Positions 9,577 to 21,823 of a DNA stretch of 64,000 bases are shown one piece after another. A program made the position numbers and the translations under genes. Location: assembly GCA_030762935.1 (NCBI GenBank), contig CM060882.1:19473001-19537000 (forward strand), read 5' to 3'. Below the pieces are notes generated by a model. That model saw nothing but the letters and a program-made list of their open reading frames with translations, did not search any database and was not told the origin of the DNA. This DNA is from Hymenopus coronatus. Lineage: Eukaryota > Arthropoda > Insecta > Mantodea > Hymenopodidae. Positions within the stretch are counted from its first letter, which is position 1, and every line of letters begins with the position of its first letter.

Positions 9577-10232
9577 TATATAGGAACAGACCTATAAAAT
9601 TATTATATAAGATAATAGAGAAAATATAAATGAAAATAAATGTAGATCTTTTATTAATCTTTTTCTTCCTGATTAAAAGTTTAAATTCTTCTAAAGCAGT
9701 TTTCATAATGCTGCCAAAGGCACTACCAAAATAGTAGTTCAAATGGTCATGAGTGATAGGTGATAGGTAATGGACTGGCCATTTATTCAAAGGCAAAAGT
9801 TGCAAGTTCAAATCTCAGTGACTGTGGTAAATGATGGGGAGAGCACAAGTAAAATAATCAGTGTGATGCTTGGAAGTTAATGGGGTTACATTTCTCTGTA
9901 GTTATGTGGGTTTTACTCTTATTTATTTAAAAAAAATCACTGCAATTTTAGGGCAAAAATTGTATATATTTTTACAATATAACACAGATTACTTGTCTTT
10001 TATGGTTGAAGGTTGGTATAACATGAAATTAATCCTAGAGTACAACCCTGTTTGTATAGTTACACATAAAAGAAACGGAACTTATAGGTACAGACAGGCA
10101 ACAAAGGGTTAATAGCGAGAACTGTCTCATCCGCCATCTTAGAGGTACCCATCTATGATGAAAATAGCCATCAAGCTCCAAAAAGTATAGATACACTACA
10201 CAACTTCTGCTTCAGTTCTATATAGCTTTCTC
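9577..10232. other. AT-rich DNA, nothing recognised
   Basis: About 650 bp with short chance frames only. It reads as unique intron sequence. Confidence 0.5.
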
Positions 10233-10300
10233 TTTTTACTTTCTCTACTACCTACAAAATAATTATTTGGTATAGAACATTTTGTATTTCACCGAAAACT
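10233..10300 (-). repeat. Family H hairpin-end fragment
   Basis: TTTTTACTTTCTCTAC followed by a decayed stem and ATTTCACCGAAAA resembles the hairpin end of family H. Confidence 0.45.
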
Positions 10301-10337
10301 TCCTTGCCGATAGAATACCTAAACAAACAAATGTTTT

Positions 10338-10385
10338 TTACAAAAAATTATTCTTTTATCTACATCATGCTAATCTGGATAAATA
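10338..10385 (+). repeat. Family H short fragment
   Basis: TTATCTACATCATGCTAATC with its flanks matches an inner subfamily 2 block. It is cut off by the next, inverted copy. Confidence 0.55.
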
Positions 10386-10387
10386 GT

Positions 10388-10500
10388 TATTGTATTGCAC
10401 CCATAAGCTCGATGCTGAGATTCCATCGGAAATACATGTTTTGAGAGCCTTGAATCCAAAAAAGCAACTTTAGATAAAATGTCCGTGGATGTCTGTCTGT

Positions 10501-10532
<32 letters not shown>

Positions 10533-10869
10533 CTGTGGACAGCATAGCTCAAAAATGAAAAGTCCGTTAAATACCATTCTTGGTATGAAAATCCCCCCAC
10601 CCCCAATTACCCTTTACCTTTACATGGAACATTTTTCGAAACTCTTATTTTCTAAAAAATGGATCCAACGATTTTGATTAAAATATCTTATATTTAAGAC
10701 ACTTACATGGCAAATAAAATGTATTTCTTAAAATTTCTAGGAATAGACTCTGAAGCCACCTTATTCTGGATGAATTTTTCTGAACTTTGCATAACTGGTA
10801 AACCGTAAGGGTTAGACAAAAACTTACTACACAAAACATGTAGATCTACTTAAAACACACAATTTATGT

Positions 10870-10921
<52 letters not shown>

Positions 10922-11252
10922 ACATAACATGTATTTTTTTCGTGGGGTTGCCCATTTTCGAGATATTCCCTTTTATTGGTTTCAGTTTTAAAATACTTAA
11001 AACTTTTCTCATACAGAAACTGTCAACTCCTGGCCACGCAATGAAAAGGGTTTTAGTCCCATGTGACTGTCGGTTTAGCCTAGTGTATTCCCTTATTTCC
11101 CTTCTTATAAGGAACTAAATAATAAGACTGTTTCTGCTAATATTTATCGTCATTGGCATGAAGTGGATAGACGAATAAGCTTATTAACAAAAAAAATTGT
11201 TATAGAGAGCTAGAGAAAGCCATGTGAATGGAACACATCAGATTTTATTTCC
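10388..11252 (-). repeat. Family H, near-complete copy with TA expansion
   Basis: A subfamily 2 copy ending AATGGAACACATCAGA. The hairpin itself is missing at the left, where the copy begins TATTGCACCCATAAGC. It holds a GT microsatellite at about 10500-10531 and a TA run at 10872-10919. Confidence 0.88.
10872..10919. repeat. (TA)n microsatellite
   Basis: About 48 bp of alternating TA inside the H copy, flanked by TATGTCT and AGACATA, so the whole block is a perfect palindrome in outline. Confidence 0.95.
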
Positions 11253-11446
11253 CTACTGTTATAGCTCATTGGTTTGCTAAGGTATAACGAACCGGTTTAG
11301 CAGAGTCTGCGCTCCTAATTAGTAGTCTTTAACACTAAAACATGAAGGCTTCTGAGCGATATAAATGTTTAACAACCATACTGAAAGATTAGCACAGAAT
11401 GAAATCATAAGATCCGATAACAAGCAACATAAAGCTTGTACACTAA

Positions 11447-11528
11447 AAAATCTGAGATGTTATATTCATGTGACTTTCTCGACCTTGCCTGTAATAATCT
11501 ATTCCTTCAAAACGTATTCCTCTATATA
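11447..11528 (+). repeat. Old family H copy, left piece (split by mariner M3)
   Basis: It starts TCTGAGATGTTATATTCATG and runs to ATTCCTCTATATA, where mariner M3 begins. The same copy resumes at 13599. Confidence 0.75.
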
Positions 11529-13598
11529 TGAGGGGCGTTCAATATGTCTTTAAAAAAATATAGAAAAACAAATTATTTTTGGTGGATTTTTATTTTCTCT
11601 ACACGTATATTATATACATTGTGTATAGAGACGGTATTTTAATGCACCCAAAAATTAGATACCGAGATTTCACCGGAAATACATGTTTTGGGTCCCCCTG
11701 AAATAAAAAAATTCAGAAAATGTGCATGTGTGTATGTGTGTGTGTGCGTGGACAGTATAGCTCAAAAACGAAAAGACCGTTAAATACCAAGCTTTGTATT
11801 TAGTTTTGGTATCTTCCAAGGATGTGACACGAAGATTTCAAGCAAATCCCCCCTCCTCCAACTACCCTTTAGGTGGAAAAAAATTTGAAAATTTTGATTT
11901 TCTAAAAAACCGCTCTAACGATTATGATTAAAATCTCTTATATTTAAGATATTTACGTGACAAATAAAATGTGTATCTTGAACTTTCTGGGAATAGCCTC
12001 TAAAGACCTCTTCATTCTGAATGAATTATGCGTAACTGGTAAACCGTAGGAGATAAACAGAAACTCCACAAAAAATGTAGAGCACGTTAAAACACACAAT
12101 TTATATCATATACATTTTATTCTTTGAATTAACCATTTCTGAAATATTTCCTTGTTATTTGTTTCAGATCAATAATATTTTCACTTTTTCACACGGTGAG
12201 TTGTAAACTCCTGGCCCTGCATAGAAACGGATTTCAACCACATGCAAACCGGCTTTTAAAAGACTAGACATTTGCTTTAGCCTTGTCTATTCCCTAATTT
12301 TCCTTCTACTTACAAAGAAGCAAGTAATTAAGAAAATTTCGACTAATGTTTATCTCGATTATCATAAAGTAGATTGAAGGTTATACTTTCTAACAATAAT
12401 TTGTTACAGCGATCTAGAGAAAGTCATTTGAATGGAACACATCAGACTTTTCAACATAATCTCCTTTTAGCTCGGTACACTTTTCCAGCGTTTCTCCAGC
12501 TGTTTTAAGCCTTCCAAAAAGCAGGATTTCAGAAGGTCATCAAAATAGGCATGAGTTCGGGAGATGATCTCTTCATTAGATGTGAATCGTATTCTGCCGA
12601 GCCACGTTTTCAAGTTTGGAAATAAAGAAAGACACTGGGCGCCAAATCTGGTGAATACGGTGTATGTTGTAGTAACTCGAACCTTAATTGTATAATTTTT
12701 GCCATCGAAACTATGCAGGTATGCACCCTTGCATTGTCTGGATGAAAGAGAATATTTTTCTTTGCAAGATGAGGGCGTTTTTCCTCAATTTCTCAGTTCA
12801 ACTCTCCTCCATTTATCGTTCTTCCTTTCTGCAAGTAATCAATGTAGATGAAAATCGCGTGCATCCCCCCCCCCAAAAAAAAAACCAGGTCATCACCATG
12901 TCTGCAGATTTCACCACCTTAGTCTTCTTCGGAGCCGGTTCACCTTTAAAAACCCACTATTTCGACTGTACCTTTGTCTCTGGAGTGTAGTAGGATATCC
13001 ATGGTTCATCCACAGTTATGTATTGACGCGGAAACTCGACAGGGTTGCGACGGAAAAGTGCCAAACTAGCATCCGAATCGATTACATGATCGCGTTTAAT
13101 CTCCATTGAAAGCAAACGTGGCACCCATTTTGCCAAAACCTTTGTTAAACCAATATTTTTGGTGCAAAATTGAAATAATTGTACCTTGTAATATGCCTAT
13201 AGCCTCTACTATTTCGCGAACTCTGATTCGTCGATCACTCAAAACCATATTCTGAATTTTGTCAACTAGTCCTGAGGAAGTATGTCCTTCATTTGTGGAT
13301 GTACGGCCAAGTTTAAATCATTTATCTAATTGTAATTGTTGCAGCACATGTGCCGCGAACTTCATCGGATGTTAAGCCTTTTAAATAGAAGTGTTTAATC
13401 ACAGCACGAAACTCGTTTTTCCCCCCATCTTTCTAAATAAGCATAAGATTGTTGATTCAATCGCTTACGGCAACGAAACCATGTGGTGCATACACCTGAA
13501 ACTTTAACTGCCAGCTAGTGAGAGACGAAATTCAAACTTTTTTCGATGCTACGAGTTTAATCTTCTGGATTTTTTAAGGACTTATTGAACGCCTCTAG
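11529..13598 (-). mobile_element. Mariner M3, split by a family H copy
   Basis: Termini: left TGAGGGGCGTTCAATATGTC, right CTTATTGAACGCCTCTAG, its inverted match. On the minus strand the region about 12455-13560 encodes a decayed transposase, with a WVPRLLS-like linker and a VDEPWISYY segment around the first catalytic Asp, plus a C-terminal stretch near 12480-12600. There are several frameshifts and a C/A run at 12866. A TA precedes it at 11527, and TG follows at 13599 (probably mutated TA). A family H copy is inserted at 11590-12447. Confidence 0.85.
11590..12447 (-). repeat. Family H copy nested inside mariner M3
   Basis: A complete unit from TTTTCTCTACACGTATATTA to GAATGGAACACATCAGAC, inserted in a T-rich site of the transposon. 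The mariner text reads GGTGGATTTTTA before it and TTTTCAACATAAT after it. Confidence 0.9.
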
Positions 13599-13857
13599 TG
13601 CTCATGCCAATCAAGAAAAACGTTAGCAGAAAAGACTTATATCTTATAGTTCCTTGTATGTAGGTAAGAAAAAAGGGAATACATCGAGAATATCATTTAA
13701 AACTAGTTCTATGTGATTCTATTCTCTTTGCTTGGCCAGGAGTAAATTAAAAGAAACAGGAATGACGAATTACCGTTTGAGAAATATATTTTAAATATTT
13801 TAAAATTGAAACCAGTAGCAAGATACATCTCGGAAATCGCAAATTCTATACAAAAAA
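13599..13857 (+). repeat. Old family H copy, right piece
   Basis: Continuation of the copy begun at 11447: CATGCCAATCAAGAAAAACG and the following subfamily 2 blocks. It is cut at 13857 by the next H copy. Confidence 0.8.
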
Positions 13858-13858
13858 A

Positions 13859-14609
13859 CTGATGTGTTCCATTCACATGACTTTGTTTGCCTGTTCCAAA
13901 ACAAGCTTTTCTTACTAAAGATTTTTCTTTATCTACATTATGCTAATTGAGATAAACATTAGCAAAACTGTTATTACTTGCTTCTTTGTAGGCAGAAGGG
14001 AAATATAAAATAACGCCAAACTAAAGCGATAGTTAAATCTTTTAAAAGTTGATAGCTATGTGAAACAATTGATATCCGATTCTCTTTTCTTGTCAGGAGC
14101 AAAACAAAAAAAGCGATGTAATCACCATGTAAGGAAACGAAATATGGATTCCTGTTTTATAGCAGGAGTTTAAAAGTTTAAGTAGTTTAAAATCGAGATA
14201 AAAAGGAATATCATGGAAATGGCTAACTCTATACAAAGAAAAAATGCAATTGGCATAAATTGTATGTTTCAACGAATCTACATTTTTGTGTAATAAGTTT
14301 TAGGCTATCTTATGGTTTACAAAAGTCATTCAGAATGGTGAGGACTCAAAGGGCTATTTCCAGAAAATTCAAGACATACATTTGATTTATCATGCAATTA
14401 TTTTTAATATACGAAAATTTAATCAAGTTCGTTAGCGCCTTTTTTGAGAAAATCAGAATTTTCAAAAAATGATAGTTTGGGGTGGAGGAATTTCTTGAAA
14501 ATCTCATGTCCATCCTTCGGGATACTGAAGTTAAATACCAAGTTTGATGTTTAACCGACTTTTCATTTTTGAATTATCGTGTTCACAGACACTTGCGGAC
14601 TTTTTCCCA
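13859..14609 (+). repeat. Family H, 3'-truncated copy
   Basis: It starts CTGATGTGTTCCATTCACAT and stops just after the microsatellite block (ACAGACACTTGCGGAC), where another forward copy begins. Confidence 0.88.
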
Positions 14610-14613
14610 AAAA

Positions 14614-15494
14614 TCTGATGTGTTCCATTCACGTGACTTTCTCTACATCTCTGTTATAAATTATTGTTAAAAAGTTTGTGCTTCTATTTTCTTCATGCTA
14701 ATGGAGAAAAAATTAGTAGAAATAGTCTTATTAGTTGCTTCCTTGTAAGTAGAAGCGAAATAAGGGGGTACCATAGGTTAAAGTGATAGTCAAAAGCTGT
14801 TGCTATGTGCTTGAAGTTCCTTTGTTTGTATGGATAGGAGTTGACAAATTCCTGTATAAGATAAGTAAAGTTCTCTTTTAAAAGCTGAAACCAAAAACAA
14901 GGAATATCTAAAACACGATCAACTCCACGAAACAAATGTATATAACATGAATTGTGTGTTTTAACGTGTTCTCCATTTCTTACGGTTAAGCAGTTATGCA
15001 AAATTCCGTAAAATTCATCCAGAATAAGGAAGTCTTCAGAGGCTGTTCCCAGAAAATTCAAGATATACTTGTTTGTTATTTGTCAGGTAAATATCTTTAA
15101 TATATGATATTTTAATCAAAATCGTTAGAGCCATTTTTGAGAAAATCAAAATTTTCGAAAAAAGTTTCCATGTAAAGGGTAGTTTGGGGTGGGGAGATTT
15201 TTCTCAAGATCTTCGTGTTGCATCCCTGGAAAATACTAAACTTAATAACCAAGTTTGGTATTTTACCGACTTTTTGTTTTTGGGTTATCATGTTCACAGA
15301 CACACGGACACACTGACACACGGATACACTGACACACGGACACACACACGGACCTTCTTCTGAAAATGTTTTTTTTTTTTGGTTACAGGGGGCCCTAAAA
15401 CTTATATTTCCGGTGAAATCTCGGTATCGAAATTTTTGGTTGTAGTGCAATACCTTCTCTATACACTATACACATAGTAGGTATGGAGAAAGTA
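14614..15494 (+). repeat. Family H, near-complete copy
   Basis: Subfamily 1, starting TCTGATGTGTTCCATTCACG and ending TAGGTATGGAGAAAGT. It has a compound CACACGGA/CACACTGA microsatellite at about 15297-15353. Confidence 0.93.
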
Positions 15495-15600
15495 AAAATG
15501 CTTATGCAGTGGACCTAAAACGTGTATTTCCAGTGAAATCTCGGTATCGAAATTTTGGTTGGAATGCAATATTTTCCCAAAGTAATAAACGATAGTGAGT
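15495..15600 (+). repeat. Extra 3'-end unit of family H
   Basis: AAAAATGCTTATGCAGTGGA and onward repeats the segment between microsatellite and hairpin, directly after the complete copy. It is a partial tandem duplication of the 3' end. Confidence 0.8.
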
Positions 15601-16204
15601 AGAAAAGTTCATGTGAATGTAGCACTTTTATTTTTGTTCTTGAAGGGAATAATGAAATGAAATAATCTGAGTGGTGAAAGATTTTCTTTTCTGCAGCTTA
15701 CCACCCACGGAGAGAATGTGTCACTCTCGTGTGTCGAATATGACAGAGGTCACAATCTTGACCTCAACGTCACCGCACGTCTCGTTCTTGATGTTCATGT
15801 GTTCGCTGCCATCAAAACAGAATCAACCTATCCGTATGTGAGGACAGTTGAGTTGTACTTAGATTGTGCGAAACCTACTGCTGATGCTTTCTTACTCCTC
15901 TTTACTTTCGCTACCACGTAAATAATAGATATAATATTTTTCAAAACATGATAACCCGCTGCCAGAGGCAGTTTGGGTTTAGGTGATTTACAGTTGGAAA
16001 ACAACCCTCGTAATTGCCAAGCCTTCCATTTACTAGTCCCTTAACTGAGGCGCGAATCTCAACTTGATAGCAGTCTTCAGTGTCTCCAGGAAACATAGAT
16101 TTTACTACGTTGCCTCTCACACTTAGTACAGGCTCTTCTTTTGTTTGCTAATGGTTATTGCCTAGTGGTAAGGGGAGAGCGGTCTCGTTTGAAGGACATC
16201 ATAT
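15601..16204. other. Unique-looking DNA with a chance open frame
   Basis: It includes an open frame at 15718-15921 (67 codons) with no recognisable domain. There is nothing else to report. Confidence 0.45.
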
Positions 16205-16400
16205 TTTGGAGAAAATTTATAGAAGGTTTTGCGTTCTAACCAAAATTTTATATCGTAATTTCACCACGAATACTTATTTTGAGGACCCATGACAACTAAA
16301 ATGCAGTTGCGGGAAAATATTTGAAGTGCGCGCGTCTGTGGCTAACTCAAAACTGAAATGTATAAATACCAAACTTGATGCTGAAGTTCAATAGCAGTAA
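16205..16400 (-). repeat. Diverged family H fragment
   Basis: AAAATTTTATATCGTAATTT, CACCACGAATACTT and AAATACCAAACTTGATGC follow the order of the hairpin-side half of family H, with many substitutions. Confidence 0.6.
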
Positions 16401-16599
16401 TCTCAGCACGCGTGTGAGCGGATTTCTTCGAAAGTGATAGCTGATTGTTGCCTTGCACCGGCGAATTCGGTTCATTTGTTAATGCATTGTTAGTCTAGAC
16501 GTGTGCAGTAGGCCGGTAGTTTACACCGAAGCTCTAATTGTCGCACCTGAGAGAGTTTGTGGTTTGCACGTGCAACAATAGGCACTACTTCTGGATGTT

Positions 16600-16760
16600 T
16601 CCGTTGACGTCATCGGCAGGTATAAAAAGAGAAAACAAGCTCCAGCGGATCAGTTTTCGACGAAATGTTTGGAGCATACAGTCGTAGCCGCAACCACGAA
16701 AAGCGTGGAAAGAAAACTGTCGAAAGCATCGAATAAAGACGTTTATACCCCCGCCGTTGA
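16600..16760 (+). promoter_or_regulatory. Core promoter plus close poly(A) signal: possible solo LTR
   Basis: A CRE-like TTGACGTCA (about 16604) precedes TATAAAAAG at 16621 and an initiator TCAGTT at 16650, with A+1 31 nt from the TATA start. An AGTCG that fits the DPE consensus lies at 16680. AATAAA follows at 16732, about 80 nt after the predicted start. Promoter and polyadenylation signal so close together are the U3-R layout of an LTR. TG/CA ends and a target duplication were not resolved. Confidence 0.5.
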
Positions 16761-16799
16761 ATCCTTGCACTTGACAGTTCGGGTGGTTTCGCGTAAGGT

Positions 16800-17425
16800 T
16801 GGCTATGCTGCCTTTGCGGCGTTGCCAGAGTAATTAGTAAACAACAGCTGATTACAAATATCTCTATCGTGTATATAGACGAATATAAACAGTGTACATA
16901 GTAAATGAATGCCGATGAATAATTAAACTAATACGTTATTGTCCATGTTAATTTAAAATAACAGCGATACTATAGCGCATGTAGCACACATAGGTATTCA
17001 CGACAATATTGAACAAAAATGTAAAATAGCTTGTTACAATGCGATAAAGGCATAACAAAAGCAATTTTCACCCGTTTAGAATTTTAATTGCTTAATTCCC
17101 ATCGTCATTGCCATCATCAACATCGTTGTCGTAACCAAGACATATTTGTGGTTCACATTCACTGACGATTCCGTCTAATTCCTGTGCTTTTCGTATTATT
17201 TTGTGCACATTTCACTCTCTCCTTCCAGAAGCCGCGTCCATCCTCGTCACACCTTCCCGCAAAAGTCTATGTACCTGTATAATTGTGAAATTCTTGTTAT
17301 GTTCCCTAGCTTACAAACAAATACGAACAATAATAATAATAACAAATATAAATAACAACGAATAATACGTTTCTTGTACAGAACAACTCAACGCATGTGT
17401 AGGAATTCACAAACTGAGCACGTGG
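16800..17425. other. AT-rich DNA, nothing recognised
   Basis: Contains ATT/AAC-rich text near 17325-17370 and no supported gene or repeat. Confidence 0.45.
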
Positions 17426-17720
17426 TTGGAAATAGCCAGATATTGCAACGGTGCATGCCACAAGAAACAACCCAATTTCTCCAGAAGTCTTCCCTACAGT
17501 GCAGTTCTGGTCCCGTGCAACGTTTTTCTATACCCCAAAATGAAAGAAAACATTTTAGGTCAACGATTTGAGTCACGTGAAGCCGCAGTAGCTGCTCACG
17601 AAGAATGTATTTGGAAAGAAGAGTGATGATCAGCATTTGAAAAATGGTTTGAAAGAATGAGACGGTGTATAAAATGCAATGGAGAATATTTTGGAAAAAT
17701 GCAATGATCAGATCTAAATG
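17426..17720 (+). pseudogene. Mariner transposase C-terminal remnant
   Basis: The frame contains NVFLYPKMKENILGQRFESR then EEAVAAHEEC-like text, a stop, and FEKWFERMRRCIKCNGEYFG. This matches the end of mariner-type transposases: a degraded DLxPxDFxLFPKMKE motif followed by a WF.RM.RCI...GEYF tail. Only the last third survives, and the last Asp region is altered (VLVPCNVFLYP). Confidence 0.75.
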
Positions 17721-18479
17721 TTTAATATTTTATTGCGTCCATTCTCAAAACTTTGCAGTTGGTTATAAGTTCGAGCGATCGTACTTAAGGGTAGTAGGAC
17801 GTATTTGTGAGGTTTTAATGACTAAGTCTAGGCAGACAGAGGAAAAGAAGATTTAATTAAGAAATTGGCGTTGTATCTGTAGACTTCTCTCTGAGTATGA
17901 GTCCTCCATTTACTGCTTTTACGACTATTTATAGAATTCTGAAATCAAGTAATCAATTTGGAGATTGTTGTTCAAAAACAATTACATAAGTGTAGATGTT
18001 GGAACATTCAAGACTGTTCAAACTCCAAATCACTTCCTGAATCTTTAACCTCTTGACCCAGGAGATTGACAGCGTTGCTCTTTGATAAGTAATATAATTG
18101 TTGTTTACATAGGAGACCAGATGTCCCTCTTGGAGACAGTTTATGGTTTCAAGTGATATTAGTAAGCAAGGAAATTACAAGAACGGTTCAATAAATAAAG
18201 GGGAATTATAATAAGATTATTTCATATTCTATTTTTATAAAATACAATATTTCATAAAGATTGGTTTTTAAAGGAATCAAGAATAATAAAAATAACAGGA
18301 TTACGATGAGGAATGATCCTTTTTATTGTTTCAGAAGTATTTTTCTTTGTTTCATTTTTCTAAATAGCCGTGTTAGGAATGAAGACGCTATTTATTTCAC
18401 AAAGAAATTATTTATTTTTGAATATGGTTCCCCTTTTAGGGATATACACTTCTCCCAAAGTTCAGGTTATTTTTGAACC
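17721..18479. other. AT-rich DNA, nothing recognised
   Basis: Only chance frames. No repeat match inside the window was noticed. Confidence 0.45.
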
Positions 18480-18840
18480 CCTCCAAAAATAGAAATGTTC
18501 AAGTTTTGTGAAATACGACTCTGTCCCGAACATGACCTGGTTTGCTCCAAATTTTGTTCACCATTTCTTCAATTTTGGGAACAAGAAAAATTCGCAGGGA
18601 GCCAGGTCGGGCGAATTTGGGGATTCGGAAGCAGTTCATTAATGGAATTCATGCAGTTTTGTGGCGACAACTCTGAAGAATGTGGTGGTGCGTTGTCATG
18701 GTGAAACAGTTCTTTTGTTCTTTGCCAAATGGGGCCGTGTCTCCATTAACTTCTTGTTGAATCGGGTCAATAATTCACGATAGTATTATTCAGTCGTTTT
18801 TCTTTTTCTAAAAATTGAATGTGACATCCTTTGCATCCCC
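18480..18840 (-). pseudogene. Mariner transposase catalytic-core remnant
   Basis: On the minus strand LFHHDNAPPHSSE carries the second catalytic Asp. After a frameshift comes NSPDLAPCEFFLFPKLKKW with the third. Spacing is about that of mariner enzymes. It belongs to a different lineage from the four larger mariners. Confidence 0.8.
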
Positions 18841-19590
18841 TCCCCAAAGTGATTGAATACAGTACTTCGCCTACTTACCTCCTTAATAGAAAAAGTAAAA
18901 ATCATGCCCAGGTCACTGAGAGAATTGTTGCACAAATGATATGCAATTACGGATTACATACGATGTTACGAGGTTCAATATACCAATTGCAGGATTCGGT
19001 CTCCTTTTGTGTGCAGTGACACAGTACTGACATGCTTGCTGTAACGAGTACTTCCAATCAATCACTATAATCATAAATTATTTAGGTCATCAGGCTTCTT
19101 CCATCTTCGCGACACACTGTTGCCACCGTGGTTTGTATTTATGCAGTAACAGAGGTATAGGATTGTTGCTTCTAACTCTTATTTAAATTTCTACCACTCT
19201 GGGTTCATTTAATTTTGCTGACGCATGACTGATCCAACACAGCCTTGGCTTATTTCTGTTGTTTCTTTATCCTAATGCGCTTGGCAGGTATGTTTACACA
19301 ATTAGATGACCGTTGCACTGCCTATTAATCCAGAAACACTGTAAAATTCTTCCCAATAAAATATTCTTGTCCACTTTTGTTTCCCCAGAAATGTTGGTGA
19401 AAAGTGCAATCAACTCGGCGTGTTGTCTATGAAGGTTTTTTTTTGACACTAATGTATGGGAGTGGTGGAATCCTGTCCTTGTAACCTGTTGAGTACACCA
19501 TAAAAAATGTGACATTGCACTTCGGTGTTATAAAAGAACATTGACCACTCCAATATAAAAGCTACACAATAAAGGCCAATAATAGTTTTT
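18841..19590. other. Unique-looking DNA, nothing recognised
   Basis: About 750 bp without supported features. Confidence 0.45.
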
Positions 19591-20484
19591 ACTTTCTCTT
19601 GCCCCATATGTACAATGTACATAGGGATAGAGAAGTATTGCATTCCACCCAAAAATTCGAGGTCGAGATTTCACCGGAAATATATGTTTTAGGACCCCCT
19701 GAATTCAAAAAAAGCATTTCCAGAAAAAAGTTCATGTGTGTGTGTGTGTGTGTGTGTGTCCGTGAACACGATAACTCAAAAACGAAAAGTAGCTAAAATA
19801 CCAAACTTGGTATTTATGTTCAGTATCTTCCAGGAATGCGACACGAAGATTTTGAGAAACCCCCCCCCCCCCCACCCCAAACTACCCTTTACATGGAACT
19901 TTTTTCGAAAATTTTTATTTTCTTAAAAATGGCTCTAACGATTTTGATTAAAATGTCGTATATTAAAGATATTTACCTGACAAATAATAGGTATATCTTG
20001 AATTTTCTGGGAATAGCTTCTAAAGACCTGTTTATTCTGGATGAATTTTGCTTAATTTGGCATAACTAATAAACCATAAGAGATAGACAAAAACTTACTC
20101 TACAAAAAATGTAGGCCTTGTTAAAATACACAATTTAAGTCATATACATTTTTTTCGTGGAGCTTACCGTTTTCGAGGTATTGATTGTTATTAGTTTCAG
20201 TTGTGAAGTACTTATACTTTTCTCAGACGGGAGTGTCCGTTTTTCTTTTGTTCTACTCCTGGCCAAGAAAAGAAGCGATTTGTAATGACAATCGCATAAC
20301 GATAGCTTTTTAAACATTTGACTATCAATTTAGCCTAGTGTATTCCCTTATTTTCTTCCTACTTATAAGTAATAAGAACATTGTGCTGAATACCTCGATT
20401 AACAAGGTACAGAAAGAAGAATAATCTTCTGTAAGAAGTTTGTAGAACGGCTAGAGAAAGTCATGTGAGTGTAACACATCAGAT
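19591..20484 (-). repeat. Family H, near-complete copy
   Basis: It starts ACTTTCTCTTGCCCCATATG, has a GT run at 19735-19760 and a long C run near 19861-19873 (a hypervariable site in this family), and ends GTGTAACACATCAGAT. Confidence 0.93.
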
Positions 20485-20976
20485 TTTTTTAATGAGATCC
20501 TTGGGCTACGATTCTCATGTTTCACATTTCTCATCACGTAATTTCGTCGTATAGTGATATATTTGGGCGATAAGTTGATCCCTCTCATCTCGTGCACATA
20601 GTGGCGAACTCACAAACTAGAAACTCTCAGATTAAGAAACAACTGTTTTTATTACATGTTTTTGGGACGTCTTACTTGATGGGAGCTTTCGAGTTGAAAT
20701 CTAAACCCCAAATACGGCTTTGCCTCTTCAGTTCTTTGTACACCATCAACTTTTTGTCAAATTCAGTGTTTTAGAAGATTTTCCAAGAGTTGTCACAGCT
20801 TTACCAATATTCTTGTCAAATTACTTCAAATATTTTTGAAGTCATTGAAAGTCATAGGGACATGCTATAACGATCAAAGATTTCACAATGATTTGGTGAT
20901 TTTGGCCAATGGAATATGAGTATTTAAAAGTGATTCACGAAATCTGTAGCATAGTAAAGTGTAAAATAAACAAAAA
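20485..20976. other. Unique-looking DNA, nothing recognised
   Basis: Spacer between a reverse and a forward H copy, with no supported content. Confidence 0.45.
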
Positions 20977-21823
20977 TCTGATGTGTTACACTCACATTAC
21001 TTTCTCTACATCTCTGCAACAAATTACTCTTAAAAAGCTTATACTTCTATTTACTTCATGTTAATCAGACTAAAATAGCAGAAATAGTCTTAATACTTGG
21101 TACCTTGTTGCTGTTTGCTTTGTTCCTTGCTGGTTGCTATGTCACAAAAGTTCCTTTGTTTGTATGGAAGCTGTTGACAAATTCCTGTATGAGAAGTATA
21201 AGTTTTCATAGCAGAAACCAAAAACAAGGAATGACTCCACGAAAAAAAATGTATATAACATAAATTGTGTGTTTTAACGTGCTCTAAATTTTTCGTGTAG
21301 TAAGTTTTTGTCTATCTCTTACGGTTTAGTAGTTATTCAAAATTCCGTAAAATTCATCCCGAATAAAGTATGCTTCAGAGGCTATTCCCAGAAAATTCAA
21401 GATATACATTTTATTTTTCAGGTAAATATCTTTAATATACGAGATTTTAATCAAAATCGTGAGAGCCATTTTTAAGAAAATCAACAATTTCGAAAAAGTT
21501 CCATGTAAAGAGTAGTTTGGGATGGGGGGATTTTTTTCTAAAGCTTCGTATCGCATCCCTGGAAGATACTAAACTTAAAAACCAAGTTTGTTATTTTACC
21601 GACTTTTCGTTTTTGAGTTATCATGTTCACAGACACACGGACACACACACGGACACACACACACACATACACACACACACGCGGACCTTTTTGTGAACAT
21701 ACTTTTTTTTGGATACAGGGGACCCTAAAACATATATTTCCGGTGAAATCTCGGTATCGAATTTTTTGGTGGAGCGCAATACCTTCTCTATACACTGTGT
21801 ACATAGTACGTATAGAGAAAGTA
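20977..21823 (+). repeat. Family H, near-complete copy
   Basis: It starts TCTGATGTGTTACACTCACA and ends GTACGTATAGAGAAAGT. It forms the left arm of an inverted pair with 22201-23081. Confidence 0.94.

Noticed and set aside
15718..15921. 67-codon frame as a small gene
   Set aside because: No domain, no splice or promoter context, and length within chance expectation.
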